From JBKEAJ01 sp047974415 (lineage in GTDB: Bacteria > Bacteroidota > Bacteroidia > Bacteroidales > Prolixibacteraceae), in contig JBKECH010000050.1 in assembly GCA_047974415.1 (NCBI GenBank), forward strand, positions 1 to 23,409: 23,409 bases of DNA, given 5' to 3'. The first letter of the stretch is position 1. Every line of letters starts with the position of its first letter. Below are positions 1 through 8,000 of this stretch, one piece after another. Under the pieces are notes generated by a model. It was not told the origin of the DNA. It saw only the letters and a program-made list of their open reading frames with translations, and searched no databases. The position numbers and the translations under genes are program-made.

Positions 1-86
1 AATCAAAAACTTTAACCCTATTTACCTTGCACAGACCTCAAAATATTAATAATTTTAACAATGTTCGCCCTGCGCAGATCCTAAAC

Positions 87-138
87 TTCCAACAATTCAA
101 CCTTCAACAATTCAACCCTAAACCTTCAACAATTAAAC
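87..138. repeat. Short tandem repeat, core CAACAATTCAAC, three copies
   Basis: The 12-base core CAACAATTCAAC occurs at 90-101 and 105-116, and with one change (CAACAATTAAAC) at 127-138. The repeat period is 15 bases, then 22 because of a 7-base insertion. It lies in a gene-free stretch downstream of the sigma-factor gene. No function can be read from it; slipped-strand expansion is the simplest explanation. Confidence 0.7.
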
Positions 139-211
139 AGATTAATCCCCGATGGGGAAGCTATGCGTGGAAATTTTCATGCTAGTAAGATTAATTGCCT
201 ACGGCAAAGCT
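139..211. repeat. Pair of REP-like hairpins with conserved flanks
   Basis: Two units share the flanks AGATTAAT and AAGCT around different but perfectly paired stems. At 139-162 the stem is CCCC-gat-GGGG; at 188-211 it is TGCC-tac-GGCA. Flanks are kept while the stem changes on both sides, so pairing rather than sequence appears conserved. This resembles repetitive extragenic palindromes, which are often mobilised by IS200/IS605-like transposases. No such transposase is in the window. Confidence 0.55.
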
Positions 212-336
212 AAAATAACTACCCACTACAAACGACATAGAGCCAAAATATGAGTGGAAGATTAGAACGCAGCAGTGGCGTGTCGTGTAATTGTCATGCC
301 TGTTTTGGCTTGTGTCGAAAAAAGGATGGGGCGTGG

Positions 337-882
337 CTATTTTATAGTTTCTCGTAAGGCATTCAGAGCCCTAGTCATCAGTTTTCTTGCCGAGTCGTAT
401 TTAAGGGACATCAGTTCGCATATTTGCTCGTACGAGAAATCGCAATTGTATCTATAATAAAGTATTTCACGTTGCTTAACACTCAGCCGATTTAATCCTT
501 CCTGTAGCCGATGTTCCTGTTCTGATATCTCTTCTTGTGCAATTAGCTCTTGTTCGGCAGAGCGTGAGGTTTCAATTTTGTGAACGCTTGTGTCTTCCGA
601 GGTTATGAAGAGCTTGTTTTTCTCTGCACTCCTTGCTAGCTTTCTGCGTAGCGAGGCAATGAGATAAAAGTTTATATTGTCGGTAGCTCCTAATTTTTCG
701 CGATTGCGGATTAGGTCAAAAAAGAGCTCCTGAATAGAGTCTTTTATCAACTCGTCGTCGTTCGAAAATTTCTTGCCGTAATTAAAAAGTTGTTGTACAT
801 ACTGATGATATATGCGAGAAAGAGCATGGCTCTCTCCTTGACGGAAGTCATCCCACAATTTATTATCTGTATTCGTTGTCAT
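337..882 (-). CDS. ECF-type RNA polymerase sigma-70 factor
   Basis: A 181-residue protein with the usual size and layout of an ECF sigma factor. Region 2 covers about residues 10-90 (LWDDFRQGESHALSRIYHQY onward, with the DSIQELFFDL segment). Region 4 covers about 125-175, with a helix-turn-helix built around LSVKQREILYYRY and YEQICELMSLKYDSARKL. It should direct RNA polymerase to a specific promoter set. In Bacteroidota such genes are often followed by a FecR-type anti-sigma factor and a TonB receptor, but nothing codes downstream of it within the 336 bases available. The SusC protein in this window lacks the N-terminal signalling (STN) domain that would couple to such a pair. Its targets are therefore unknown, and a link to the glycan operon is not shown. 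The family is clear; the role is not. Confidence 0.93.
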   Translation of the reverse strand: MTTNTDNKLWDDFRQGESHALSRIYHQYVQQLFNYGKKFSNDDELIKDSIQELFFDLIRNREKLGATDNINFYLIASLRRKLARSAEKNKLFITSEDTSVHKIETSRSAEQELIAQEEISEQEHRLQEGLNRLSVKQREILYYRYNCDFSYEQICELMSLKYDSARKLMTRALNALRETIK

Positions 883-889
883 AACAATA

Positions 890-920
890 CAAAGGTATTA
901 AATAAGCTTCAAGTTGCAAG
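890..920 (-). promoter_or_regulatory. Probable promoter of the ECF sigma gene
   Basis: On the minus strand TACCTTTG (890-897) is a perfect match to the Bacteroides -7 consensus TAnnTTTG, with a TTTG-like CTTG 19 bases further upstream. The ATG at 880-882 starts only 7 bases past this box, so the transcript may have almost no leader. Confidence 0.55.
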
Positions 921-989
921 CTACTTTAAGCAGATTGCTCTAACATCTCTGTTTTAAGTTGCCTTACAATTATCTATAGTCCTTAGGTT

Positions 990-1151
990 GAAGTCTGGTA
1001 TCAATAATGTTTTGTCGTTATGTGGTTGCGAATTAGTCGTTTGCCTGAATAGAGACGCCCAAGTTGGATGTTTCTACTTCCAATATTCAGAACGGCAAGC
1101 CTTGATATTTAACTTTCTAGCTCAGACTCCTGGCATTATCGAACAAACTCT
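990..1151. repeat. Short MITE-like repeat, copy A (uninterrupted)
   Basis: About 162 bases, related to 4664-4980. Both copies share TTGCGAATTAGTC near the left, an identical 21-base block (1096-1116 matching 4754-4774), and a matching right end (ggcattatcgaacaaact here, gacattatggacaaatact there). The ends form an imperfect inverted repeat: AGTCTGGTATCAATAATG reads similarly to the reverse complement of the right end, AGTTTGTTCGATAATG. It encodes no convincing protein. This copy preserves the empty site for the element inserted in copy B. Confidence 0.55.
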
Positions 1152-1182
1152 ATGTGTATTTATTCTATTTGACAATTTTATA

Positions 1183-1212
1183 TTTGTTGCGTCGAGATGT
1201 TTCATATCTTTG
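1183..1212 (+). promoter_or_regulatory. Promoter of the Rpn-family gene
   Basis: TTTG at 1183-1186, an 18-base spacer, then TATCTTTG at 1205-1212, a perfect TAnnTTTG. Transcription would begin near 1218, about 20 bases before the ATG at 1238. This favours 1238 over the upstream in-frame ATG at 1154, which would lie before the promoter. Confidence 0.6.
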
Positions 1213-1237
1213 TGGGCATAATGATAATTATAGCATC

Positions 1238-1984
1238 ATGAGCGAAAACGGAAGATACTTAAATCCGCTGAGCATTTTTGGTTTCAGGAGGCTGTTTGAT
1301 ATAAAACAAAATAAAGATATTCTGATAAGTTTTCTGAATACACTTGTTGTAAAACAGTCAACTGAGCACCATATCAAAGATATTAGCTACAAGCCTGCCG
1401 AATATGTGCCCCCCTTTGAAACAGAGGAGGACACCGCTTTGTATTTCTGTTGTGAAGGGCAAAATGGGGCGCGTTTTATTGTGAAGTTTCAAAAACAATT
1501 GGAGCACCTTTTTAACAAGTATAAGATTTATTATCTCCAGTCGCTCTTTAATTACCGTATAGGAGTGGGACCATGGAGATTTTCTCCAGACGCAATATAT
1601 TCGATTGGCATACTCGATTTTATGCTCGAATACAGCGAAGATAAATCTAAAAATAAACCCTCTGATAAATCAAAAGTGCTTCATCAGTTGATGATTAGAA
1701 ATGTGAAAGATGGTACCCCCTTCCCCTTCTTCGACAACCGGGCTTACATCTTTCTTGAGATGCCAAGTTTCAACAAGAGTGAGCATGAGCTAGAAACAGA
1801 ACTTGATAAGTGGCTATTTATTTTGAAGAATATATCTTCCTTGCAAGAGATTCCACCATCTTTTCAAGAACCTGTGTTTAAGAAAGCCTTCGATGCATTA
1901 GATTCTACCAAACTCCAACCAGCTGAAACCCTTGCTTACCATGAAAGTTTAAAGAAGTACGCACGGAAACCTTATGAGGAGTAG
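1238..1984 (+). CDS. Rpn/PD-(D/E)XK transposase-family protein, probably catalytically dead
   Basis: A 248-residue protein of the Rpn family of recombination-promoting nucleases (PDDEXK_2 type). The N-terminus RYLNPLSIFGFRRLF, the central IYSIGILDFMLEY and the C-terminal YIFLEMPSFNKSEHELETE and LDKWLFILKNISSLQE are all family hallmarks. Two core active-site positions look lost. The usual Asp in the FDxxC strand is Tyr69 (ALYFCC), and the usual Glu of VEMQ is Lys83 (IVKFQ). The protein also stops soon after the YHESLKKY segment, without the glycine/glutamate-rich repeat tail many relatives carry. The reading frame is otherwise intact, so it may be a recently decayed copy or one with a non-nuclease role. 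The start was chosen from the promoter at 1183-1212 and the family N-terminus. It has no evident link to the glycan genes. Confidence 0.85.
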   Translation: MSENGRYLNPLSIFGFRRLFDIKQNKDILISFLNTLVVKQSTEHHIKDISYKPAEYVPPFETEEDTALYFCCEGQNGARFIVKFQKQLEHLFNKYKIYYLQSLFNYRIGVGPWRFSPDAIYSIGILDFMLEYSEDKSKNKPSDKSKVLHQLMIRNVKDGTPFPFFDNRAYIFLEMPSFNKSEHELETELDKWLFILKNISSLQEIPPSFQEPVFKKAFDALDSTKLQPAETLAYHESLKKYARKPYEE

Positions 1985-2282
1985 ATTAAAGTCAAAACAA
2001 AGTTTTTTAATTCCAAGTACGTATCAGAATGCTCTAGCGAGTAGGTACAAAGTTTCACAACAATGTTATGAAACGATACAGTTATGAACAAGGAAAATAA
2101 ATACTGAAAACAGAAAATAGTTACTAGTTGTTAATTGCTGATTGCTAGTAATTAATAAGATTATAAGCACATGAAACCTTCATGCAATAGACTATAAGCC
2201 TAACAACACACAGAAGGATGATTAACAAACCAGCAAAAGCATAAAGCCTATAGCTTACAGCTTATTGCATAATTTTAAACAG
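1985..2282. other. Gene-free stretch with a 23-base dyad
   Basis: I see no convincing gene. The notable element is a near-perfect palindrome at 2052-2074, GTTTCA-c-AACA-a-TGTT-a-TGAAAC, with the half-sites fully paired apart from one position and the centre. It could be an operator or a hairpin. A smaller inverted repeat, TTACTAG (2121-2127) with CTAGTAA (2145-2151), follows. No TAnnTTTG box was found in front of the next gene. Confidence 0.45.
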
Positions 2283-4652
2283 ATGAAGATATCAACATTC
2301 TTTTTACTAGCGTATCTAAGTATAGGTGTCGCTTTTTCGCAAGAGAAACCTGATAATTTATTTTTTAAGGATAGATTAAAAGAAAGACTCACTAAAGACA
2401 ATGTGTTTCGCTCCGACGAGTACTTTAATTGGTGTAATTCCATTATCAAAGGAGACGATGGGAAATATCATCTTTTCTATTCGCGCTGGCCACGTAAGTA
2501 TACTTTTAGTGCGTGGCTTACACACTCGGAAGTGGCACATGCAGTCTCGGATTCTCCGTCAGGACCATGGGAATACAAAGAGACGGTTTTGCAAAGTCGA
2601 GGGATGGGACATTGGGATGCAATTACAGTGCATAATCCTAAGATTAAAAAGTTTGGCAATAAATACTACATCTACTATTGCTCGACTAACTTGGGGGGCA
2701 TAGATTATACAGAGGAAGATTTGATAAGAATGGCACGCGAGGGAGGTGGGGGAGAGTATTGGAAGAAATACTTGCGACCTAACCAGCGCACTGGAGTTGC
2801 TGTGGCAGAGAGTATTAACGGACCTTGGGCGCGTATGGACGAGCCGCTCATTGAGCCATCAGGACCAATTACTACTCTGACGGTAAATCCTGCTATCACG
2901 CAAGGTAAAGACGGTATGTATTACTTAATAGTGAAAGGTGACAAGCCTGAAGAAGAGCGTTTTATCAGAAATCAGGCAGTTGCAATATCCAATTCGCCCA
3001 CAGGTCCTTTTGAAATGCAAAGCGAGCCTGTAATAGATTATCTCGACACCGAAGATATGTCTTTGTGGTACGACGAAAAGCGCGAACGCTACTATGGAGT
3101 TTTTCATGCCCATTCTTTTATTGGGATGGTAAGTTCGGAAGATGGCAAGTCCTGGAAAAAGGCTACAGAATATGTTGTTAAGCATAAGAAAATAAAATTC
3201 GAGGACGGGAAAGAGGTGCTCCCCAGTCGCATGGAAAGACCATTTGTGTATGTGGAAGATGGAGAGCCTAGAGTGTTGGCAATGGGAGTAAAGCAGGATG
3301 ACGATGCCTATATTGTATCTGTTCCGATAGCTCAGCATGACAGGCCCATGCCAAACGAACGGCAACAGGCATGGCAAGAAGCCGAGCTGGGAGCAGTGTT
3401 TCACTACGATTTGCACGTGTTCGACGGCAAGAAGTATGGGCAAGGAGGCAATCGCATAAGTCCTGTTGATAATTATCAGATATTCAATCCAAAGAAACTT
3501 GATACGGACCAATGGGTACGATCAATAAAGGACGCGGGCTTTACCTTTGCCTTGATTACGGCAACCCACGAAACAGGATTTGCACTTTATCAATCAGATA
3601 TAAACCCATACAGTATGAAGGCCTTGAGATTTCAAGATGGCAAAGGCGATATTGTTCGTGATTTTGTTAACTCTTGTCGTAAATATGATATAAAACCGGG
3701 TATTTATGTCGGCATACGCTGGAATTCTTTTTTTGGAGTGCACGATTTTAAAGTTGATGGCACGGAGCAGTTCAAAGAAAATCGTCAGATGTGGTATAAT
3801 AAAATGATTGAAGGAATGGTAAAAGAGTTATGTACCAAGTATGGAGAGATTTTTGAAATATGGTTTGATGGAGGGGCAGATCATCCTGACAACGGAGCTC
3901 CAGATGTACTCCCTATTGTGCAACAATATCAACCCAACTGTCTATTCTATCATAATAAGCAACTTGCCGAAGTGCGTTGGGGAGGCTCCGAATCGGGCAC
4001 TGTTCCTTATCCTTGTTGGGCTACTTTCCCAAACTACTATTCGCATGCAGGAGATAGTCAGCAAGATAAGATGAAATTGCTGAAAAGTGGAGACTCTGAT
4101 GGCAACTACTGGATGCCAGCAATGAGCGATGCCCCTTTGCGAGGTTACAGAGGCAGGCACGAATGGTTCTGGGAGCCTGGCGACGAAGAACATATATTCC
4201 CACTAGAGAATCTTATGGAAATGTACTACAAGTCTGTTGGTCACAACTCTACCCTTATTATGGGGCTTACCCCCGACCCCGATGGACTGTTGCCAGCTTC
4301 AGATGTCCAACGACTAAAAGAATGGGGAGCAGAGGTAAAACGCCGATTTGACAAGCCACTAGCCAACATTGAAGTAGATGATGCAAAGAGAATAATAAAA
4401 TTCGATGCTTATAAAACAGTAAATCATATTATTCTTCAGGAGGATATTGCAAAAGGCGAGAGGGTTAGGAGGTTCAGAGTCGAAGCCCACACTAAGAACA
4501 AGTGGGAAGTTATTGTGAAAGGTACTGCAATAGGGCATAAATTTATATCTCAATTTCCTAATATCGAATGCTCTCAGCTTAGGCTGATAGTTGAGGACAG
4601 CGATGGAGAAGCACAAATAAAGAATTTTGCCGTTTATGCTGTCGAAGATTAG
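2283..4652 (+). CDS. Secreted fusion: beta-propeller glycosidase-like domain plus GH29 alpha-L-fucosidase
   Basis: A 789-residue exported protein. The start at 2283 gives a clean signal peptide (MKISTFFLLAYLSIGVAFS, then Q); an in-frame ATG at 2265 would add six residues. Residues about 25-345 look like a five-bladed propeller resembling GH43/GH117-type folds, with repeated motifs such as DGKYHLFYS, NKYYIYY and SPTGPFE. I cannot assign a family or substrate. Residues about 355-680 are GH29. The nucleophile is Asp529 in EIWFDGG, and Glu570 in RWGGSESG fits the acid/base of the alpha-1,3/4 fucosidase subgroup (GH29-B), 41 residues later. PAMSDAPLR and YYKSVGHNSTLIMGLTPDPDGL are further GH29 hallmarks. 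The last 100 residues are probably a beta-sandwich. Role inferred: removing Lewis-type or other terminal fucose so that the neighbouring galactosidase and hexosaminidase can act. Confidence 0.88.
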   Translation: MKISTFFLLAYLSIGVAFSQEKPDNLFFKDRLKERLTKDNVFRSDEYFNWCNSIIKGDDGKYHLFYSRWPRKYTFSAWLTHSEVAHAVSDSPSGPWEYKETVLQSRGMGHWDAITVHNPKIKKFGNKYYIYYCSTNLGGIDYTEEDLIRMAREGGGGEYWKKYLRPNQRTGVAVAESINGPWARMDEPLIEPSGPITTLTVNPAITQGKDGMYYLIVKGDKPEEERFIRNQAVAISNSPTGPFEMQSEPVIDYLDTEDMSLWYDEKRERYYGVFHAHSFIGMVSSEDGKSWKKATEYVVKHKKIKFEDGKEVLPSRMERPFVYVEDGEPRVLAMGVKQDDDAYIVSVPIAQHDRPMPNERQQAWQEAELGAVFHYDLHVFDGKKYGQGGNRISPVDNYQIFNPKKLDTDQWVRSIKDAGFTFALITATHETGFALYQSDINPYSMKALRFQDGKGDIVRDFVNSCRKYDIKPGIYVGIRWNSFFGVHDFKVDGTEQFKENRQMWYNKMIEGMVKELCTKYGEIFEIWFDGGADHPDNGAPDVLPIVQQYQPNCLFYHNKQLAEVRWGGSESGTVPYPCWATFPNYYSHAGDSQQDKMKLLKSGDSDGNYWMPAMSDAPLRGYRGRHEWFWEPGDEEHIFPLENLMEMYYKSVGHNSTLIMGLTPDPDGLLPASDVQRLKEWGAEVKRRFDKPLANIEVDDAKRIIKFDAYKTVNHIILQEDIAKGERVRRFRVEAHTKNKWEVIVKGTAIGHKFISQFPNIECSQLRLIVEDSDGEAQIKNFAVYAVED

Positions 4653-4663
4653 CGTGTTTAAGT

Positions 4664-4980
4664 AGAGTCCGTCTATAAAGTCCAATATCTGCGTTATACT
4701 CACTTTGCGAATTAGTCATTTACACAAGGAAACTCCCAATTCACAAAGTTTCACAAGCCTTGATATTTAACTTTATAGTTCAGACTCTGTAACTATTCAA
4801 CCAAAACTAATGCTGGTTTTCAGCCTATTACACGGCATTGATGGTAATAACATAGCGAAAACGAATATTTTCCGATAAATTCAATTACTTTGTATTTTAT
4901 AATGCGCTGAATACCAAGACTAAATAACTTAACGATTTGCTGAATAGTTACTCAGACTCTTGACATTATGGACAAATACT
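4664..4980. repeat. Short MITE-like repeat, copy B, split by a nested element
   Basis: Homologous to 990-1151 once the nested 4789-4951 insertion and one copy of its 9-base duplication are removed, leaving about 145 bases. The ends form an imperfect inverted repeat: AGAGTCCGTCTATAAAGTC (4664-4682) matches the reverse complement of 4962-4980 (AGTATTTGTCCATAATGTC) at 13 of 19 positions. It is non-coding and begins 12 bases after the fucosidase stop codon. Confidence 0.6.
4789..4951. mobile_element. 163-bp MITE-like insertion with 9-bp target duplication
   Basis: The left end GTAACTATTCA (4789-4799) is an exact inverted match to the right end TGAATAGTTAC (4941-4951). It is flanked by identical direct repeats TCAGACTCT at 4780-4788 and 4952-4960. 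The uninterrupted related repeat at 990-1151 carries a single ctcagactcc at the same point, so the insertion event is directly visible. There is no reading frame, so it must have been moved by a transposase encoded elsewhere. A second, older copy lies in opposite orientation at 8505-8666. Confidence 0.8.
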
Positions 4981-5012
4981 AAGCAAGGAGATTAATTTAG
5001 GGTGATGGAATC

Positions 5013-5044
5013 TTTGGTAAATACTGTGAATTATTACTATCTTG
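5013..5044 (+). promoter_or_regulatory. Possible promoter of the beta-galactosidase gene
   Basis: TTTG at 5013-5016 and TATCTTG at 5038-5044, separated by 21 bases. The second box is an imperfect TAnnTTTG. Transcription would start about 40 bases before the ATG at 5091. The match is weaker than those at 1183 and 8707. Confidence 0.35.
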
Positions 5045-5090
5045 CGAGCTCAAAATTACATTTGACGAAATTAATTATTACACATATAAA

Positions 5091-8000
5091 ATGAAAACTG
5101 TAACACTGTCACTTTTTTATGGACTGTTCCTTTATCTGAGTTGTATCGGGCAAACAGAAGCTAACGATTGGGAGAACCCTGCAATCTTTGATATTAATAA
5201 AGAAAAGGCCCATGCTACCTTTATGCCTTTTCGAAGTGTTAACGATATGTTAACGCAGAAGAACACGCAATCAGTATATTACAAGACCCTTAGTGGGACA
5301 TGGAAGTTTAATTGGGTGCGTAAGCCTGCAGACCGCCCCGTAGATTTCTATAAGACCGATTATGATGTATCTAAATGGGACGATGTCCAAGTTCCTATGA
5401 ACTGGGAAGTGCAAGGTTATGGTATTCCTATTTATATAAATCATCAGTACGAGTTTGCAGACCATAAGCATCCTGTTTCGGATGAGATTAAACTTACCGA
5501 TAAAATCTATCCAGCAAACCCTGGACAAGTGCCACATGACTACAATCCTGTGGGTTCTTATCGTCGGACTTTCTCTGTGCCAGAAAGCTGGGATGGTCGT
5601 AGGGTTTTCGTGCAGTTTGGAGCCGTGAAATCGGCTTTCTATCTATGGGTGAACGGCAAGAAAGTCGGCTACAGCGAAGGCAGTAAGACTCCTGCTGAGT
5701 GGGATATTACCGATTATCTGCAAAAAGGAGATAATGTTATCGCAGCTGAGGTATATCGCTGGTCTGATGGTTCATACCTTGAATGTCAAGATTTTTGGCG
5801 TATTAGCGGAATAGAGCGAGATGTATACCTATACTCAACTCCGCAAGTGCGAGTACGTGACTTTTTTGCTAAGCCCGACCTAGATGCTAGTTATAAAAAT
5901 GGAGTGTTCGGACTTGATATAGATCTTAAAAACGACGAGCCAAAATTTCGTTCTGGCAACTACACTGTTCAATATCAGATTTTTGACGCTGATGGCAAAG
6001 AGATTGCAAGCGACAGTCAGGAGGCCAAAATCAACGGGAAGAATGAAATTAAACTTAACTTCTCAAAGCAAATCAGTAATCCATTGAAATGGACAGCCGA
6101 AACACCAAATCTATATTCATTGGCGATATGCCTTAAAAACAAAGATGGAGAAACAGTAGAAGTTGTGGGCTCTAAAATAGGATTCCGTAAAGTTGAAATT
6201 AAAGATGCAATATTTTATGTAAACGGCGTGCCTGTTACCATCAAAGGAGTGAATCGCCACGAGCATGACGAATACACAGGTCACGTAATTAACGAAAAAT
6301 CCATAATAAAGGAAATCGAGATAATGAAACAGCACAATATCAATGCTGTGCGTTTGAGCCATTATCCGCAAAGCGAGCGTTTCTACCAATTGTGCGACGA
6401 ATACGGATTATATATAACTGACGAAGCGAATATCGAGTCGCACGGAATGTACTATGGAGATCACTCGCTTGCTAAGAAGCCAGAATGGACAGCTGCGCAT
6501 ATTGATCGAAACATGCGTATGGTGGAGAGAGATAAGAATCATCCTAGTGTTATTGTTTGGTCTATGGGCAACGAAGCAGGCGATGGAGTTGTCTTTACTG
6601 AGGTTTACAAAGCAGTTAAGGACCGCGATCCTTCACGCCCAATTCACTACGAACGTGCTGTGATGGGTGACAACACCGACATTTACTGCCCTCAATATCC
6701 AGGCGTAAACGGATTGAGAAGATATCAATCAAAAAAGCAAACCAAACCATTTATATCCAGCGAATACTCTCATGCAATGGGCAATAGCAATGGTAATATT
6801 GCCGATTTGTGGGACGTGTTTAATGAAGATCGTTACGACCAATTGCAAGGTGGATACATCTGGGACTGGATTGATCAGGCTTTAGTAAAAACGGGTAATG
6901 ACGGTTCTACTTTCTGGGCGTATGGAGGCGACTATGGAACAGATATGCCTAGCGACAAAAACTTTGTCTGTAATGGTATTATTTCTGCCGATTATACTCC
7001 TCATCCTGCTATGGAGGAAGTGAAATATTCGTATCAAAATGTGATGTTTAAAAAAGTTGCAGGTGGTTATGAAATTTCTAATTATCATGATTTTATAGAT
7101 TTGTCAGATTTTGATGTTCTTTGGAAGATATCGAAAGACGGAAAAGTAATCAAGACAGGGCAGTTGGATAATTTTAACCTGAAAGCATTCGAGAGTAAGG
7201 TTGTTAATCTTGATGGAGAATTGAAGTTTAATGAGCCAGGTGAGTATTTTATAGACTTTTCGGTCCGTATGAAATATGACAAACCATTCTTGCCAGCAGG
7301 TTTCGAGGTGGCTCATGAGCAGTTTGCACTAGAGGCTACTAAAAAACAAAAAGAGAGCTCGGACTGTCAAGCTTGTCTTGCTCCTAAGTTTACTGATAAT
7401 AACGGAAGTATTGATATAACTGGCGAGATGTTTAGCCTTTCTTTCGATAAGAAACAAGGTGTTATTTCTTCGTACAAAGTTAGTGGTGTAGAGCTTATGC
7501 AGAAAGGACCTCAAATCAACTTCTGGCGTCCTGCAAACGATAATGATAAAGGAAGTAGGATGTTAAATCGTTTAGGAGTATGGCGTGAAGTATCGCGCGA
7601 GGCAAAGCCATCATCAGTGGATGTTCAGCAAAACGGAGACAAGATTGTGGTAACTGTTAGGTATCAGCTTGAAAAGGTTAAGTCTTCTGAGTTAGTAACT
7701 TATACTATTGCTGGAAACGGAACCGTACATGTACAAGCTTCTCTTACTGTTAACGGCGATAAAATTCCCGACCTCCCCCGCTTTGGTGTTCGTTGGGAAA
7801 TGCCTGTAAATTTCGATAATCTAAAATATTACGGTCGAGGAGCACACGAAAACTATGTAGATCGTAATCGTAGTGCCTGGGTAGGAATCTATGAAAGCAA
7901 AGTTGCCGACCAATATTTTAAGTATGTTAGACCACAAGAAAATGGCTACAAAACCGATGCTCGTTGGTTTGAGCTTCGTAATGAGAATGGTTTCGGTTTA

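Noticed and set aside
988..1221. Open frame of 77 codons on the plus strand
   Set aside because: It begins at a TTG, lies largely inside the non-coding repeat at 990-1151, and its protein resembles nothing. The repeat explains the sequence better.
2925..3512. Long minus-strand open frame (195 codons)
   Set aside because: It is a shadow of the propeller-fucosidase gene, whose own frame has a signal peptide and catalytic motifs. The shadow protein is rich in unusual runs and has no family features.
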